Positions 48,123-60,350 of a stretch of 64,000 nucleotides of DNA are shown one piece after another (the stretch's first letter is position 1; each line of letters begins with the position of its first letter). The stretch covers positions 62,501 through 126,500 of the forward strand of contig JAZKJV010004148.1 in NCBI GenBank assembly GCA_037367405.1, read 5' to 3'. Origin of the DNA: Ottelia alismoides (taxonomy: Eukaryota > Streptophyta > Magnoliopsida > Alismatales > Hydrocharitaceae). Under the pieces are notes generated by a model. That model did no database searches and had not been told where the DNA came from. It was given only the letters and a program-made list of their open reading frames with translations. The position numbers and the translations under genes are program-made.

Positions 48123-48204
48123 TGTAATGGAATGGGTCATGACGACCGACGAAAGCATGCCATAGAAGATCGTGCAACTGAACCATTACTGATAACATGC
48201 ATGG
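48123..48204 (-). repeat. LTR4 of the array (first 82 bp, interrupted by the Athila-like element)
   Basis: It aligns with the LTR starts at 18632 and 27300. After CATGCATGG the sister LTRs continue CAATCAATGAGC, whereas here the Athila-like LTR begins. The remainder would lie right of the window. Confidence 0.82.
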
Positions 48205-51200
48205 TGATGAACCTCAATTTCATCATCTTTATTCTATCATTTTGGCCTCAAAACCCCTAGTAAATGCATGTAAATACCCCTAATTCCTGCATTTTAGCAA
48301 TCATGCATGTATGTGTAAATACTGTATAAAATACAGTTTTTAAAAGCCAAAATTATAGAATAAAGAAAAGAATAAAAAAGAATAAAATATTGCAAATATT
48401 TTATGACCTGAAACCCCGAGTCCTAGGCATCTCGATGAATAGGTCGACACAAAATAAAGTAGGCGGAGTTATGGGCCAGAAACCAATAAAAATTTCATTT
48501 ATTCAATTCATTCTTTAATTCTTTTGGGACCGATTTTTAATTCCACTTTTTATAATTCAAATAAAGAAACTTTGTACATGAAAGTTGTAGATGATTAAAT
48601 ATAGAAATACAAAATTGATTTCATACGAAAAATAGTATATAGATAAAAAGTTATGATCTGAATAAGATTCTAGAATCCCAACTTCCTAGACCTGTATCTC
48701 TCAAATAAAAACTTGAAATGTATCAAAATCGCCTTTAATATAATTTTCGATAAGCTATTTAATGAAGGTAGTTTCATATTTTTTGAGTTACGGTTTGAAA
48801 GTTGAGTTTTGGACCCCTATTGTGTACTTATACCGATTAAAATATTCATTTTATTTAATATTTGTTATTCATTATTTTTATAATTTATTATTTTTATAAT
48901 TTTGTAAATACTATTTATAATATTTGTGTACATTAAAACAAGAATAAAATGCTAAATAAAACATAAAAATAAAATACTTACACAAAACACATAGGTATAA
49001 TACCTGCAAATACACCTATATAATTAATACAACTATTTATTTAATTGTATAAAACACAACAGAAAAATAAAATAAAAATATATTTAAGTTTATAAAATTA
49101 ATGTATAAATGTATAAAATAATAAAACAAAATAGATAAAATTGCTAATACAAAATAAAAATAAAACATTAAAAAATATATATAAAGATACCTATATAGGC
49201 CATAAAAGGGAACTTGTAATTTTAAACCCCTAAAAAATAAATAAAAATCATAATAAAATAATTTATAAAATAATAATAAAATTTTATTTAATAACTTAAA
49301 CTAATTAAATCATTTATTATTTTAAAATGAATTTACAAATCATTTTTTGCAGGATTTGGTTGGTCCACGTGGACCAACCAGGTGGGTCAGAGAGTTGACC
49401 GCGGGTCAACTCTCTAACCTGCGTCTCCTGTTCACGTCAGACCTCATTTTGCCTCGTTTTTTGCGGAATTTTCGATGTTGGGCCTTTAACCTTTTGATGT
49501 CAAGTCCTTGATGACTTTTTATCCTCGTAGATCCACTGTTCATGCCGGCATCTTTCCCCGGGGATTGCATAGTTGCATCGCTCCTAACGCCTCGATCTTC
49601 CTAGCCGCTCGTCAACCCATTCAAAAGGGCGTTCGACCTTCCCTTTCGATTTTGAACCCCATTTGACCTAGAAATGGTCCGCCTCTCTTGCTCTGGAGTA
49701 TCTCCTGTGACAGGGGAGTCTTCACCCACTGTTGGCGAGCCTCAATGACGTCTGTGGCGGTCTCCACCACCTCCGCCGGCCACCGGTGTCGAGGTCCTTC
49801 CTCCTACCTTTTTCTGTCCATTGAGGTGATATTCTTGTTTCTACGTGCACTTCTTCCATTTAGCATACTTTCCAGGATGAAGTTACACCGCTCTCTTTGA
49901 TATTCATCTCGTGAATCGGTCCTACATCCCCTCGCCGGAGCTCGCCTCCGGCAAACACCCACTGTGCTCCTCCATTTTACTACGTCGCACCATTCCACCT
50001 CCATTCGCATCCCCTTTGCCTTCTACATCTCTGTGCACCTCTCATTCACCTCGACTCCTCCAAGAGTCGAGATTCTTGCTCTACCTCCGCCGCCAACCGC
50101 TGAGAGCTCCGCCCCGCACCATCCTTCATGCCATTCACCGATTAAAGCCTCTAGCTCCCTTGTCTTGTCTTCTTGGAGCTCACTGCAGGTACTGGAGGCC
50201 CAAGGACTCCCAAGAGGGGTCGATTTTGGAGAACGCAAGGACCTGGACCCCATCGTCTTCTCCGACCTTGTCGCGGCGCATCGAGGCTCATCGAGCCATT
50301 TTGTCTCCATTGGCGAGTCGATGACTCTTCCCAGAATCGTAGGAGCCCTGCTGCAGTGAAAGAGGAGGCCAGAGCAATGCTAGATCGTCGATTGAAGCTC
50401 GAACTCGGCCGTGTTCTTCCCTGTTCTTACAGGGAGGCCTACGGAGTTGGATCGGACCTTGGTCCCAGAATCTTCAGCCGTCGTCTGATCAAGCGAGCCA
50501 GCATCGTCAGATCATCTTCAACGTTCTAATCGTGTCCATCGATCTCTAAGGGGTATCGACCGTCGCGAGCGCGCCACGTGTCCTAAGTAAAGTGTCGCCC
50601 GTCGTTTGATCCGCCAGCTTTGAGTATTTTGCATTTATTACTGAGGACCTTTTTGTATTTAAATATTAAACCTTAAATGTTTATTTGCAATTTATTATTT
50701 TTTTAAAATTTACATAAACAGCCCCACATTTCTTATAATTGCATCGAGGTCCCTATCCATGTCACCTTACGTGACTTGCACACGTGGGGGTCGGGGTATT
50801 TTGCGTGTGGGCCCTCTCTATTCATGTTATTTCAATTAGGTCAACAAACTTTTCTATTAAGTTATAATATTTTTGTAGATTTTACATGATAGCCCCTAGA
50901 GTTTGAGAAATTACTATTTAGTACCTACCAGCCATGTGCGTGTCACGTGGGCCTTGTTGATTTTTGCAGGAAAGCCCCTAGGGGTTTACATATTTCTGAA
51001 TTGTCTATAAACATTTTTGTTTAGTTATAATTTTCTGGAAAAATTGCACTTTGGCCCTCGTATTTTTAGATAATTACGAAACTACCCCTACTAGTAGTGT
51101 AATTTCTCTGTGTTTTTAGCATTTATTTTATGCATCTATAAAACCCTAAAAATACCAAAAAAATACCCTAGCTTCCTATTGCATTGCTCTATAATGCCAT

Positions 51201-52143
51201 ATTTTTATTTTCCATTTTTTTGCATTTTAGTATTTATAAAATTCGAAAACATGCATTTCCATCCGTGTTTGTATTAGAAAATCCATAAAAATTATAAAAC
51301 ATTTTTGAAAAAATCCAAAAAAATATATTTTATGTAATTTAGTGTTTTTAACCTTCATCCAAAAAATCACTAAAAACTATAAAAAACTCCTAAAAATTAC
51401 AAAACCTCAAAAAATCTCTTTAAAAATATTAAAAATCCAGAAAAAAATTACAAAAATATAATTTCTATTTCCTAATTTTCTTTAGTTTATTCTCTTTATT
51501 TTAAAATTAATTTGGAGAATTTTGGTTCCTGTTTGGAATTTTTCATCTCCTTTTTAATCCTAGGCATTTATTTTATTCATGTTTTAAGTATTTTTTACTT
51601 TAAAATCACCAAAAAAATTAGAAAAAATATAGAAAAATCACAAAAACATTAGAAAAACATAAAAATCCCAAAATATTTTACCTCTTGATATTTGCTTATT
51701 TTTACATATTTTTATAAATAGATTATCTTTCTTTTCTTATATTGTATTTGTACTTTATTTTATAATTCAAAAAAAAAGAAAATATAAAATTATAAAATAT
51801 AAAAAGAAAATACAAAATCAGAAAACAAAAATCAAATAAAAATAAAAATATATAAAATTATAAACCCACAAAAAATAGCATTTGTAGACAAATTCATCAC
51901 ATTCATTCTTGAGCATTGATTATGCCCGATCTATACTGCTTGTTCCCTGTGTTTGACCTCTAATTGCTTGCACACTATACACATACATTGTAGAGTTATA
52001 ATAAATTTTAACTCTGTGCTGCTTTTAATTGTTTGATCTCTGTTGTGGGTTAATTGTTGATTAACCTGGGTTTCGTGATTGGTCGCCTCAACGACATTGT
52101 GATCCCGCCTTGTGTGGATTACTTTAGACCCTCGCAAAATCCA
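48205..52143 (+). repeat. 5' LTR of the Athila-like element
   Basis: It begins TGATGAACCTCAATTTC exactly where the array sequence breaks off, and its first 245 or so bp recur at 62825. The right end is set near the CCA at 52143, about 10 bases before the primer site, and is approximate. The centre (about 49340-50600) is GC-rich and contains several overlapping open frames, which are best read as compositional artefacts. The flanking parts are AT-rich and noncoding. Confidence 0.78.
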
Positions 52144-52153
52144 TGTTATTAAA

Positions 52154-52171
52154 TGGCACTGTTGTCGGGGA
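52154..52171 (+). other. Primer-binding site, tRNA-Asp type, with three transitions
   Basis: TGGCACTGTTGTCGGGGA matches the Athila/Tat primer site TGGCGCCGTTGCCGGGGA at 15 of 18 positions. All three differences are G-to-A or C-to-T. It marks the start of the internal region. Confidence 0.8.
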
Positions 52172-53678
52172 GCAACAACGTATAAATTGGATTTCTTTGT
52201 GATTGATTGTGATTACTTGTCTATATTTTTGTCCCATTCATTCTCTCATTTATTGATATATCTTGTTGAGTTGTCTAACCTCCTCTCTTTGTTGACTTTG
52301 TGCGAGGTACCGTGGATCGAGGGAGGCGCTCTAGTCTAGGCACTTACGCACGCACGTGAAGCCGGCTTTGACTTGATATCCTTGCACCAAGGACACTTAG
52401 AGATTTTGGTAGATTTAGCCCTATTTATCTTATTGCAATTATTTGTGTAATTCGATGTGAGAGAGTGACTCTTATATTTGTAATAACTTAAACAGGACTT
52501 GGACATTTTGACACTTTACGAGGTCCATCGCCCAAGGGATTGTTCCCTTGGGGGCCTCGTCCGCTTTCCGCAGTTTTTCGTTGTTTTCTTGATTTTGCTA
52601 TTATTTTACTTCACACGTATTTAGCCCCTAGATTTAGGAGTTTTTGTTGATTGTGACATAATTAGCTAAGTCCCACACCTAATATCTTGCCTGCACTTAT
52701 AGATCATAATTGGACTTAGCTAATAATTCATTTAACAAGATATTTGACTTGGATTAGAGACCACGTGCTGAGAGAGGTTGTATACAGCGCTTGCAGGATC
52801 CACAGTGGTGGACACTGATCGGCATCCAAGACCGGACTCCAGTCTCTCTTCCTAGTTGATAGCTACTTGTGCTTCACGATCAATAGAAATTACTCATTTA
52901 GGACGGTTTCCTCATGCATCATATATGTAGTTTATTTCTTGTCTTTAAATTTATGCGCGGATCACCCTTCATGTAGGGTGTTGGAGCAAGGTACGCATTT
53001 CTAACTTTGCATGCATCATTGTGTCTGATCGTGCATCGGCTTTTTCGACTTCCTCCCCTGTTTTATTGGACTCAAAATAATCAAGGAAATTGGAAAATTC
53101 GTTAGGCGTTGCTTTTATTCAGAAAAATACTAAAAAGAGATAACCAAAAAATTGGGACTGCTAACACAACCAAAAAATTGGGACTGCTAATACAAACTTG
53201 ACCTTAAAACTCACCTCACTCAAAATTTTTGTCTCGGGGAGAGTAACCCCCTCATTGGTTGATTTATCTGCAGTGAGAGATTGACCCGCACACTAGGATA
53301 GAGCCATATCTGAACTCCTCTCAGACTACTGCTCTAGGGTTAGTCGTTCTCTAGTGAGGATCTCTCTGATAACCGGTAAAGCAGACCGTGACGTCCTTAG
53401 TAGAGTGAATTTATCAGGTAGCCGGTAAACGGTCCGTAATTCATACTAGATGGGAAAAATCTAGCCTTAAATTAGGACAGTCTCCTAGGAGCATTGAGTT
53501 CCTAGTAGCTCGCTTAATCGCTCTGATAGATTGATTGATCACCTACATAAAAGTGACAAGATAAACGACCGAGCCTTCACGGTCATCAGTTCCAGCGGTG
53601 CGTAGGTGAATCGGAGGTTTGATTTCTCATCTTGTTTGCATTCCAGATCTCATCTGCCCTTATCTCTAGACCACGACG
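52172..53678 (+). other. Untranslated leader of the Athila-like element
   Basis: There is no coding signal over about 1.5 kb, a usual leader length for this branch. A perfect 13-bp stem joins 52661-52673 with 52712-52724. A short direct duplication, ACCAAAAAATTGGGACTGCT, occurs at about 53144 and 53168. Confidence 0.6.
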
Positions 53679-55640
53679 ATGGAAAGGAGATCCCTTAGGC
53701 TGCCTCTGGTGGCACCGTTATCGAACACTCCTCCCTATTCATCTAGGCCGGCTTCGAGAAGTTTAGACCCACTACCCAGGCCTAAGTTTACTTCCACCCT
53801 GTTCCCCCTTGACCACCTTTCTTTTTCTATCAATCTTATGGTATTAGAGCATAGTGCAACACACATTCATGTACATTTGACGGCACCTGAGATGGGTACT
53901 TTTGCCTTTGCAGAGACCCAAGATATGGCCAATAGTGAGGGACACCCAGATGAGCAGGGACAGCCTTCGTGTGTGTATGATCATACTGCCATCAACAATT
54001 CATTGTTAGCTTCCTTGGAGACTATGCAAAGATAGATCAGAGATCAGGGAGCCTTCATGGATGACATCATGAGAGACCTGGCGTAGATATGAGAGGACAG
54101 AGGAGACAGACCCGAGGGCGATGAAGAGATACCACAAGCAGGAGGTAGAGAAGGAGTAGAACATCACCAGGAGGGCCCACCATCGAGGACCATGAGACAG
54201 TTGCACAACCCTGGTGCAACTCTCATTCACTGATGGATCCAGCTTCCTCCCATAGACGGGAACTTTGAGCTTCTCCCCCAGACCATCCAGTTGTTGCCCA
54301 AGTTTCATGGGCTGACCACCGAGGAGCCTCGTCTCTATCTGCAGGAATTCGAGATGATTTGTAGCACTATCCATGACAAGCTGGTGGACGAGGACACGAT
54401 AAAAATGATTGCCTTCCCATTCTCATTGGTTGATAGAGCAGCCTATTGGCTGAAGCATCTAGGAAGGTACGTCATATCTTAGGAACAGCTCCGGACCGAG
54501 TACTTGAACAAGTACTATCCACTCGGTCGGACCAACGCAGCGTGAGCTATGATCAGTAACTTCACTATGATCTCGAATGAGCAGTTCCATGAAGCTTGGG
54601 ATCATTTAGAGAGCTCATTGACCAGTATCCACATCATGAGATATCAGAGCCCAAATTAGTTCAGAGTTTCTTTTGTGGGCTGACACCGGAGCTATAGGGG
54701 CTTGTGAATGCCTCTTGTGGTGGGTCCTACTTTTCCAAGGGTGAAGATCAGGTATGGGCCATCTATGAAGAGATGGCAGAGAACTCGACAGTGATGTCCC
54801 AAGCCTGGGTCTACACACATCCGAAGGCACCCCAACAGAAAGTTTCATATCAGAGAATTCCACGAATTGAGGATGGTTCCCACACTCCATCAGCAGCAGT
54901 AGCTCAGGATAAATCCGCCACGGCCAACATGGGGATCATTAGCGAGAAGCTGGACCCAATCGAGATCCTTGAGAAAAAGCAGAGCCAAGGGTTTGCACAT
55001 ATGGACTAGTTGACAAAGACAATGAGTGACCTGAAGACCCAGATCCTATGCATTCAAGAGGCACATATGTCCACACAGCAGCCTCCCAGGTCACGTGTTG
55101 ATTCCAGCAGTAGCAGCTCCACCCAGCCCTCTGTCGCACAACGCTAGGTTCACAATATCCAGGCAGAGCTGGTCCAGCAGCTACAGTACTACCCATTGAC
55201 GCCACTATCTCAGGACACTCAGATGGTGGTCTACCAGCCGGATCAGCCACTGCCAGTTCTTCCTCCACCACCCTTCGAGCATGAGTCATTGATGGAAGTC
55301 AATGGGATATGGTGCGATCGGTACCCACAGCAGATCGGGATTCGTCGCGATCACCCTGGATTCCGTTGACAACCGGAGACACCTCATCCAAACAGTAGCC
55401 TTCCGCTCAGGGCAATCAAAACGGCCAGCAACAACAGCCTCATCACTCCCACCAACAGTACAAGCAAGGTCCTTGTCCCTCTTATCAGGGACAGCAGTGG
55501 AGGCAGCGTCAGCAGCCTCACCACCCATACTCCTAGCCTCCCCCTCACTATTCACAGTAGCAGCAGTCTCATTTCCAGCAAGGGAACACTTCCGATTCTT
55601 CAGCACCCACCTTCGAGAACCCAGCTCTTGACGACCTCGC
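53679..55640 (+). pseudogene. gag: Gag of the Athila-like element, broken
   Basis: The capsid domain is readable in one frame from 53679 through about 54620 with several stops, then in another frame from about 54704. Recognisable parts are LLPKFHGLTTEEPRLYLQEF, IAFPFSLVDRAAYWLKHL and TEYLNKYYPLGRTN, which follow the Athila/Tat gag pattern. The final part is rich in Gln, Ser and Pro. The ATG at 53679 is the first plausible start after the leader but cannot be confirmed. Confidence 0.75.
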
Positions 55641-55764
55641 CCGCTTTCTCTCCGAACAACAAGCATTCTTCCGGCGAGAAATGGATGAGTTCCGGCAGGA
55701 GATGAGGGATATCATCTAGGGAAAAGTCGCCATACCAGCTCAGTTCGAACCCAATCCGAATAGT

Positions 55765-56684
55765 TTGAAGAGAAAATCTGAGCAGGTACAGTCTACAGAG
55801 GATACCACTCCTAGTGACTCTTTGAATGACATGTCTTCTATGTTTGATGATGATTTTGTGACACTTAGGAGCGGTAGGATGCCAGCCGACGGCATCTCGT
55901 CTGAGCGACAACCACACGAGGAACCAGGAGCGCCATATGAGGAGAATAGCGGTGCTAATTCCACTGATGTTGATGACGGTGGTGCTAATGCCACCAAGGA
56001 CATAGATCCAGTTGACGGTACTGAGGCTGTCGTGACTCCAAATGCAAGCGGTGGTACTGATGCCACCATTTCACTTGATGTTGAGCCAGAGCGTGGTGCT
56101 GATGCCGCAAAGATAGATGTTGTGGGTGGTACTGATGCTACCACTTCTACTCCAGTTGTGCTTCTATCTGTTGTGTTGCCACCTTTTGTGTCTTGAGACT
56201 ATAGCAACAAGAAAAAGACCAAAATTATGAATAAAGGAAAGGTTTCTTCATCTACTCTGAGTCCATATGTGTTGCATGATGATCTTGGTATGGATTCCAT
56301 TCCTTCACAAGCACAGGAACCTCTTCCTAACCCTCCATCTGAGGAGGGCCCAGCCATCCCCTTCCCTCAAGCACTCCGTTTGGCGAAGGAGAATAAAAAA
56401 GAAAAAAGACACATCAGTTAGAGTTCAGCCAGCAGATGATTGATGGATTTCAGATTCAGCTGACTCTACAGGAGGCACTAAAGCACATCCCCCTCTTCCA
56501 AAAGAACTTGAGAGAGAAGACTACCATACGCAGGAAGAGGAGGAACCATAGAGGAGAGATCCATGTGCTCACCCGTGCCACATGCTTTGCCATTCAGATA
56601 GATTGCCAGCCAAGAGACCTGATGCAGGAGCTTCCTATGTCATATGCAAGATTCAAGAGCAGTAGTTCGACCATACTCTATTAG
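55765..56684 (+). pseudogene. Gag-protease linker of the Athila-like element
   Basis: The frame at 55765-56421 (one stop at 56194) contains DFVTLRSGRMP, the VTLRSG box typical of Athila, and a loosely repeated GGTDAT-type acidic segment. The stretch FPQALRLAKENKK is followed in another frame (56436-56684) by FQIQLTLQEALKHIPLF, which corresponds to the conserved FPQALR and LHINIPF region upstream of the protease. The reading needs at least two frame changes. Confidence 0.7.
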
Positions 56685-57183
56685 ACAGTGGCTCTTCAAT
56701 CAACCTCCTTCCGGCAGCCTTACTTGATCGATTCGAGTTTGGCCCTCTCCATCGAAGTAGGACAATCCTTCAGTTTGCTAATAGGATCATTAAGAGACTG
56801 AAGGGGTTGTTGAGAGACGTGGTTGTCACCATTTAGAGCCTAAAATTCCCCATGGGCTTTGTTGTATTAGACATGGAGATCCCTGAGTTGGTGACAGATA
56901 CCCCCATCATACTAGGATGCCCATTGTGTGACATTGTGATGACCGATGATGAAGCAATTTGGGCAGATCCCGCAGCACGAGCCCTCTCCTTGCCAACAGA
57001 TTTAGCGTATGTACATCTTATGGCAGTCAAGAGTTTGGAGAGCACACCCCTGACAGAGGACACACTAGAGGCCTACAGTTGCGGGCTGAGTGGTGAAGCA
57101 GATTTTTATTCGTGTTCTTCTGATTCAGATCCCTCGGATTCAGACATTGATTGGGATGACTTTAATGAGTTTTTGCATGTTTG
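56655..57183 (+). pseudogene. Protease of the Athila-like element
   Basis: The aspartic protease motif LLDSGSSINLLP is intact, with DSG at 56684-56692. The segment FVVLDMEIPELVTDTPIILG then supplies the ILG motif of retroviral-type proteases. A TAG near 56834 interrupts the frame. An acidic tail follows before the RT connection. Confidence 0.75.
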
Positions 57184-57333
57184 ATTCCTTCTGAGCCGAT
57201 AGCTAGGACGGAGTACGAGCCAGCATAGTTTACAGATATTCCAGCAGGGTTCTCTTCGTCAGATTTTCATGTACAGCGAGAGTTCTCTCATGTAGATCTG
57301 GTAGCCTTCAATCAGACATATCAAAAGCCAGAT

Positions 57334-58811
57334 TTGCCAGCTCCCAATTGCCCGAAATCGAAACCCTTGTCGCAGTTGCTGAAGTATAGATTCCTTGCGG
57401 GTAAGCCAGATATGCACTCAGTCATTATCTCAACAGATTTGACTGGAGTGCAAGAATCTCATTTGATGGAGGTTCTTGAAAGAAACCGCAAGGCAATAGG
57501 ATGGAGTATAGCTGATCTTCAGGGGATTAGTCTGGCTCTGTGCTCCCACCATATCTACCTTGAAGAGGACACCAAGCCTTCACGTGAGTTCCAGCGGCGG
57601 CTGAACCCAAACCTTCGAGATGTGGTCATGAAGGAAATATCGAAATGGTGGAGCATCGATTTTCTACCCCATCTCCGACTCCAAATGGGTTAGTCCATTA
57701 CATGTGGTACCCAAGAAGACAGGTATCACTACAGTTGTGAGTGAATCTGGAGAGGAGATAGTAACCCGGGTACCCCACTTCTTGGAGGGTCTGTGTGGAA
57801 TACATACGATTGAATCACGCCACCAAGAAGGATCATTTCCCACTATCATTTATTGATCAGATTATCGAGAGGCTAGCTGAGAAGAGTCACTACTGTTTTC
57901 TTGACGGGTACTACGGCTATAATCAAGTGGCCATTGCGCCCGAGGACTGGGACAAAACGACATTCACCTGTCCATTCGGGACATATGCTTTTAGACGGAT
58001 GCCTTTTGGTTTGTGTAACGCCACGGTGACATTCCAAAGGTGCATGTTCTCCATCTTCTCGGACATGGTGGGTGATTGTTTAGAGGTCTTCGTGGATGAT
58101 TTCTCGATCTATGACGATGGGTTTGATGCTTGTCTTGACTGCCTAGACTGTGTACTTCAGCATTGCATTGAGGTCAATCTTGTCTTATCTTGGGAGAAGA
58201 GTCACTTCATGGTGATTCAAGGGATGGTCCTTGGCCATATCATCTCAAATATGGGCATGAAGGTTGATCCGGCCAAGGTGGATATTATCAGAAAACTCAA
58301 TCCACCATCCAATCTGCGATAATTGTGGTCTTTTCTGGGGCATGTCGGTTTCAACTGATGGTTCATTCAGGACTTCAGTCGTTTTTCCCGACCGCTCATT
58401 GATTTGCTGACAAAAGACACCGAGTTCATTGTAGATGATAAGTGTCTTGTGTCATTCGAGACTCTCAAGAATCTAGTTGTTGAGGCTCCGATCCTTCAGC
58501 CACCTGATTGGTCTCTCCCATTTGGGATCATGACGAATGCTTCTGATTTTTCTGTAGGGGTTGTGCTTGGACATAAGAGGGATGGATTTCCATATGCCAT
58601 TCACTATGCTAGCCGGACATTGGATGCTGCTCAGCGGTATTACACTATGACTGAGAAGGAGATGCTAGTTGTAGTCTTTGCTTTGGATAAATACAAATCA
58701 TATATTCTGGGATCAAAAGTGACTATCTTTACATACCGCACCACCATTCGATACCTCATGGCAAAGAAGGATGCTAAAGCTCGACTTACCAGATGGATCC
58801 TTCTGCTCTAG
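57334..58811 (+). pseudogene. pol: Reverse transcriptase and RNase H of the Athila-like element
   Basis: The N-terminal RT segment (57334-57693) carries VLERNRKAIGWSIADLQGIS. After a frame change, 57795-58322 carries FLDGYYGYNQVAIAPED, FRRMPFGLCNA and the catalytic FVDD box. RNase H follows in the same frame (58404-58811) after a TAA at about 58320. Its first catalytic Asp has become Asn (TNASDFSVG) and the later one is Tyr (FTYRTTIRYL), so it is dead as well as interrupted. Confidence 0.85.
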
Positions 58812-58948
58812 GAGTTTGATATTGAGATTAAGGATAAACCTGGAGATTAGAGAACCGTGAGGAATCTGAGCCCATTGCACCTATTACTGATACTTTTCCA
58901 GATGAGGCGATCCTTGCTATTGCCCCGCTCCCATGGTACACTGACATT

Positions 58949-60214
58949 ATGAACTATCTTGTCACCAAGACAGTTCCACAATGTTGGTCCAAACAGCGAC
59001 TCAAGACCTTCCTTGCGAAGGCCAAGTCATACCATTGGGAGGATCCCATCCTTTATCATGAAGGAGGGAGTAGTATCTGGAGGAGGTGTATTCCTCAAAA
59101 AGAGCAGCATAGCATCCTCATCTACTGTCACAAGCTTGAGGCGGGAGGACATCATTCTAGGAGACGGACAGCGCATAAGGTGCTCCAATCCAGCCTTTGG
59201 TGGCCTACTCTCTTCAAATATTCCGACGAATTCGTGAAGAGGTGTACTGACTGTCAGAAGATGGGTACTTGCGGATAGAGAGATATGATGCCCATGCAGC
59301 CCATTCACTTTTGTGAGGTTTTTGATGCATGGGGCATTGATTTCATGGGCCCGTTTCCTAAGAGTTAGGGATTTGAGTACATTCTGCTTGCTGTGGATTA
59401 TGTGAGTCATTGGGTTGAGGCCATCCCTACCTGAACCGCAGATGCTAAGACTGTGTGCCGATTTTTGAGGAAAAATATCATTTCATAGTTTGGGGTACCT
59501 AGAGTTCTTATTTCAGACGGGGGGACTCACTTTATTAATGACAAGGTAAGGGCCCTTGTGGACGAGTTCAGCATTGACCATCGTGTTGCCACTCCATATC
59601 ACCTTCAGACTAATGGTCATGATGAAGTATCGAACAGGGAGATCAAGACTATCTTACAGAAGGTCGTCCACCCAGACCGAAAGGATTGGTCACAGCTTTT
59701 GGACTTGATCTTGTGGGCCTATCGAACTTCCTTCAAGACACCATTAGGAACATCTCCCTTTCGTCTCGTCTATGGCAAGCCGTGCCATTTGTCAGTGGAA
59801 ATCAAGCACAAGTCACTATGGGCAGTTACAGAGTTATTATTGGATCCTGATAGTATAGGAGAATAGAGGAAAGCAGAGTTGGCAGCCTTGGAGGAACTGA
59901 GAGATACAGCCTTTTTGAGTAGCCTACAGTACAAGGAAAAAGTGAAGATATGGCACGATTCTCATATCAGCCATAAACAGTTTGAGCCAGATCAGTGTGT
60001 ATGGTTGTTTGATTCTAGGCTGAAATTATTTCCAAGGAAATTACAGAGTAAATGGAAAGGTCCTTATGTGGTCAGAAAGGTACATGACAATGGCAGCATT
60101 GACATATCCGAGTTATCATCTTCCTCTACCTTCCGAGTCAATGGTCAGCACCTGAAACTATTTCTATATCATAATCCGTCGACTGTTGATGTTGTCCCTA
60201 TTCATCCGGTATGA
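58949..60214 (+). pseudogene. Integrase of the Athila-like element
   Basis: One frame holds the zinc-binding region (AGGHHSRRRTAHK and CTDCQKMG), then the core with WGIDFMGPF (Asp), LISDGGTHF (Asp) and VSNREIKTIL (Glu), and a C-terminal part ending in KWKGPYVVRKVHDNGSIDI and FRVNGQHLKLF. Five or so in-frame stops, including 59276 and 59864, interrupt it. All are single transitions away from Gln, Trp or Arg codons. There is no chromodomain, as expected for this branch. Confidence 0.85.
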
Positions 60215-60350
60215 GATGTGCTCTTTGACTCTCATCACCTGCATCTCATACATGGTTATCACTTCCATCTCCCACTATATAGGTCCATATGTCCATATCA
60301 TTCATTCATTCCTTATGTATGCCACCCCGTCGTCATCTTATGATTTTGTT

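Larger units (their letters stand above)
15117..48204 (-). mobile_element. Tandem array of three internally deleted chromovirus-like units sharing LTRs
   Basis: Four LTRs and three internal regions alternate on the minus strand: LTR1 15117-16053 (cut), INT1 16054-18631, LTR2 18632-24749, INT2 24750-27299, LTR3 27300-45553, INT3 45554-48122, LTR4 48123-48204 (cut). LTR2 and LTR3 hold later insertions; without these, each is about 2.8 kb. Every internal region starts at a minus-strand tRNA-iMet primer site and ends at a polypurine tract. Each is only about 2.55-2.58 kb, far shorter than the 4.7 kb of a full Tekay internal region, and contains degenerate RT and integrase. No flanking duplication separates the units. 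Confidence 0.85.

Noticed and set aside
49688..50529. Several overlapping open frames of 68-137 codons on both strands
   Set aside because: They lie in the GC-rich centre of the Athila-like 5' LTR, overlap in different frames and show no domain. GC-rich sequence has few stops by chance.
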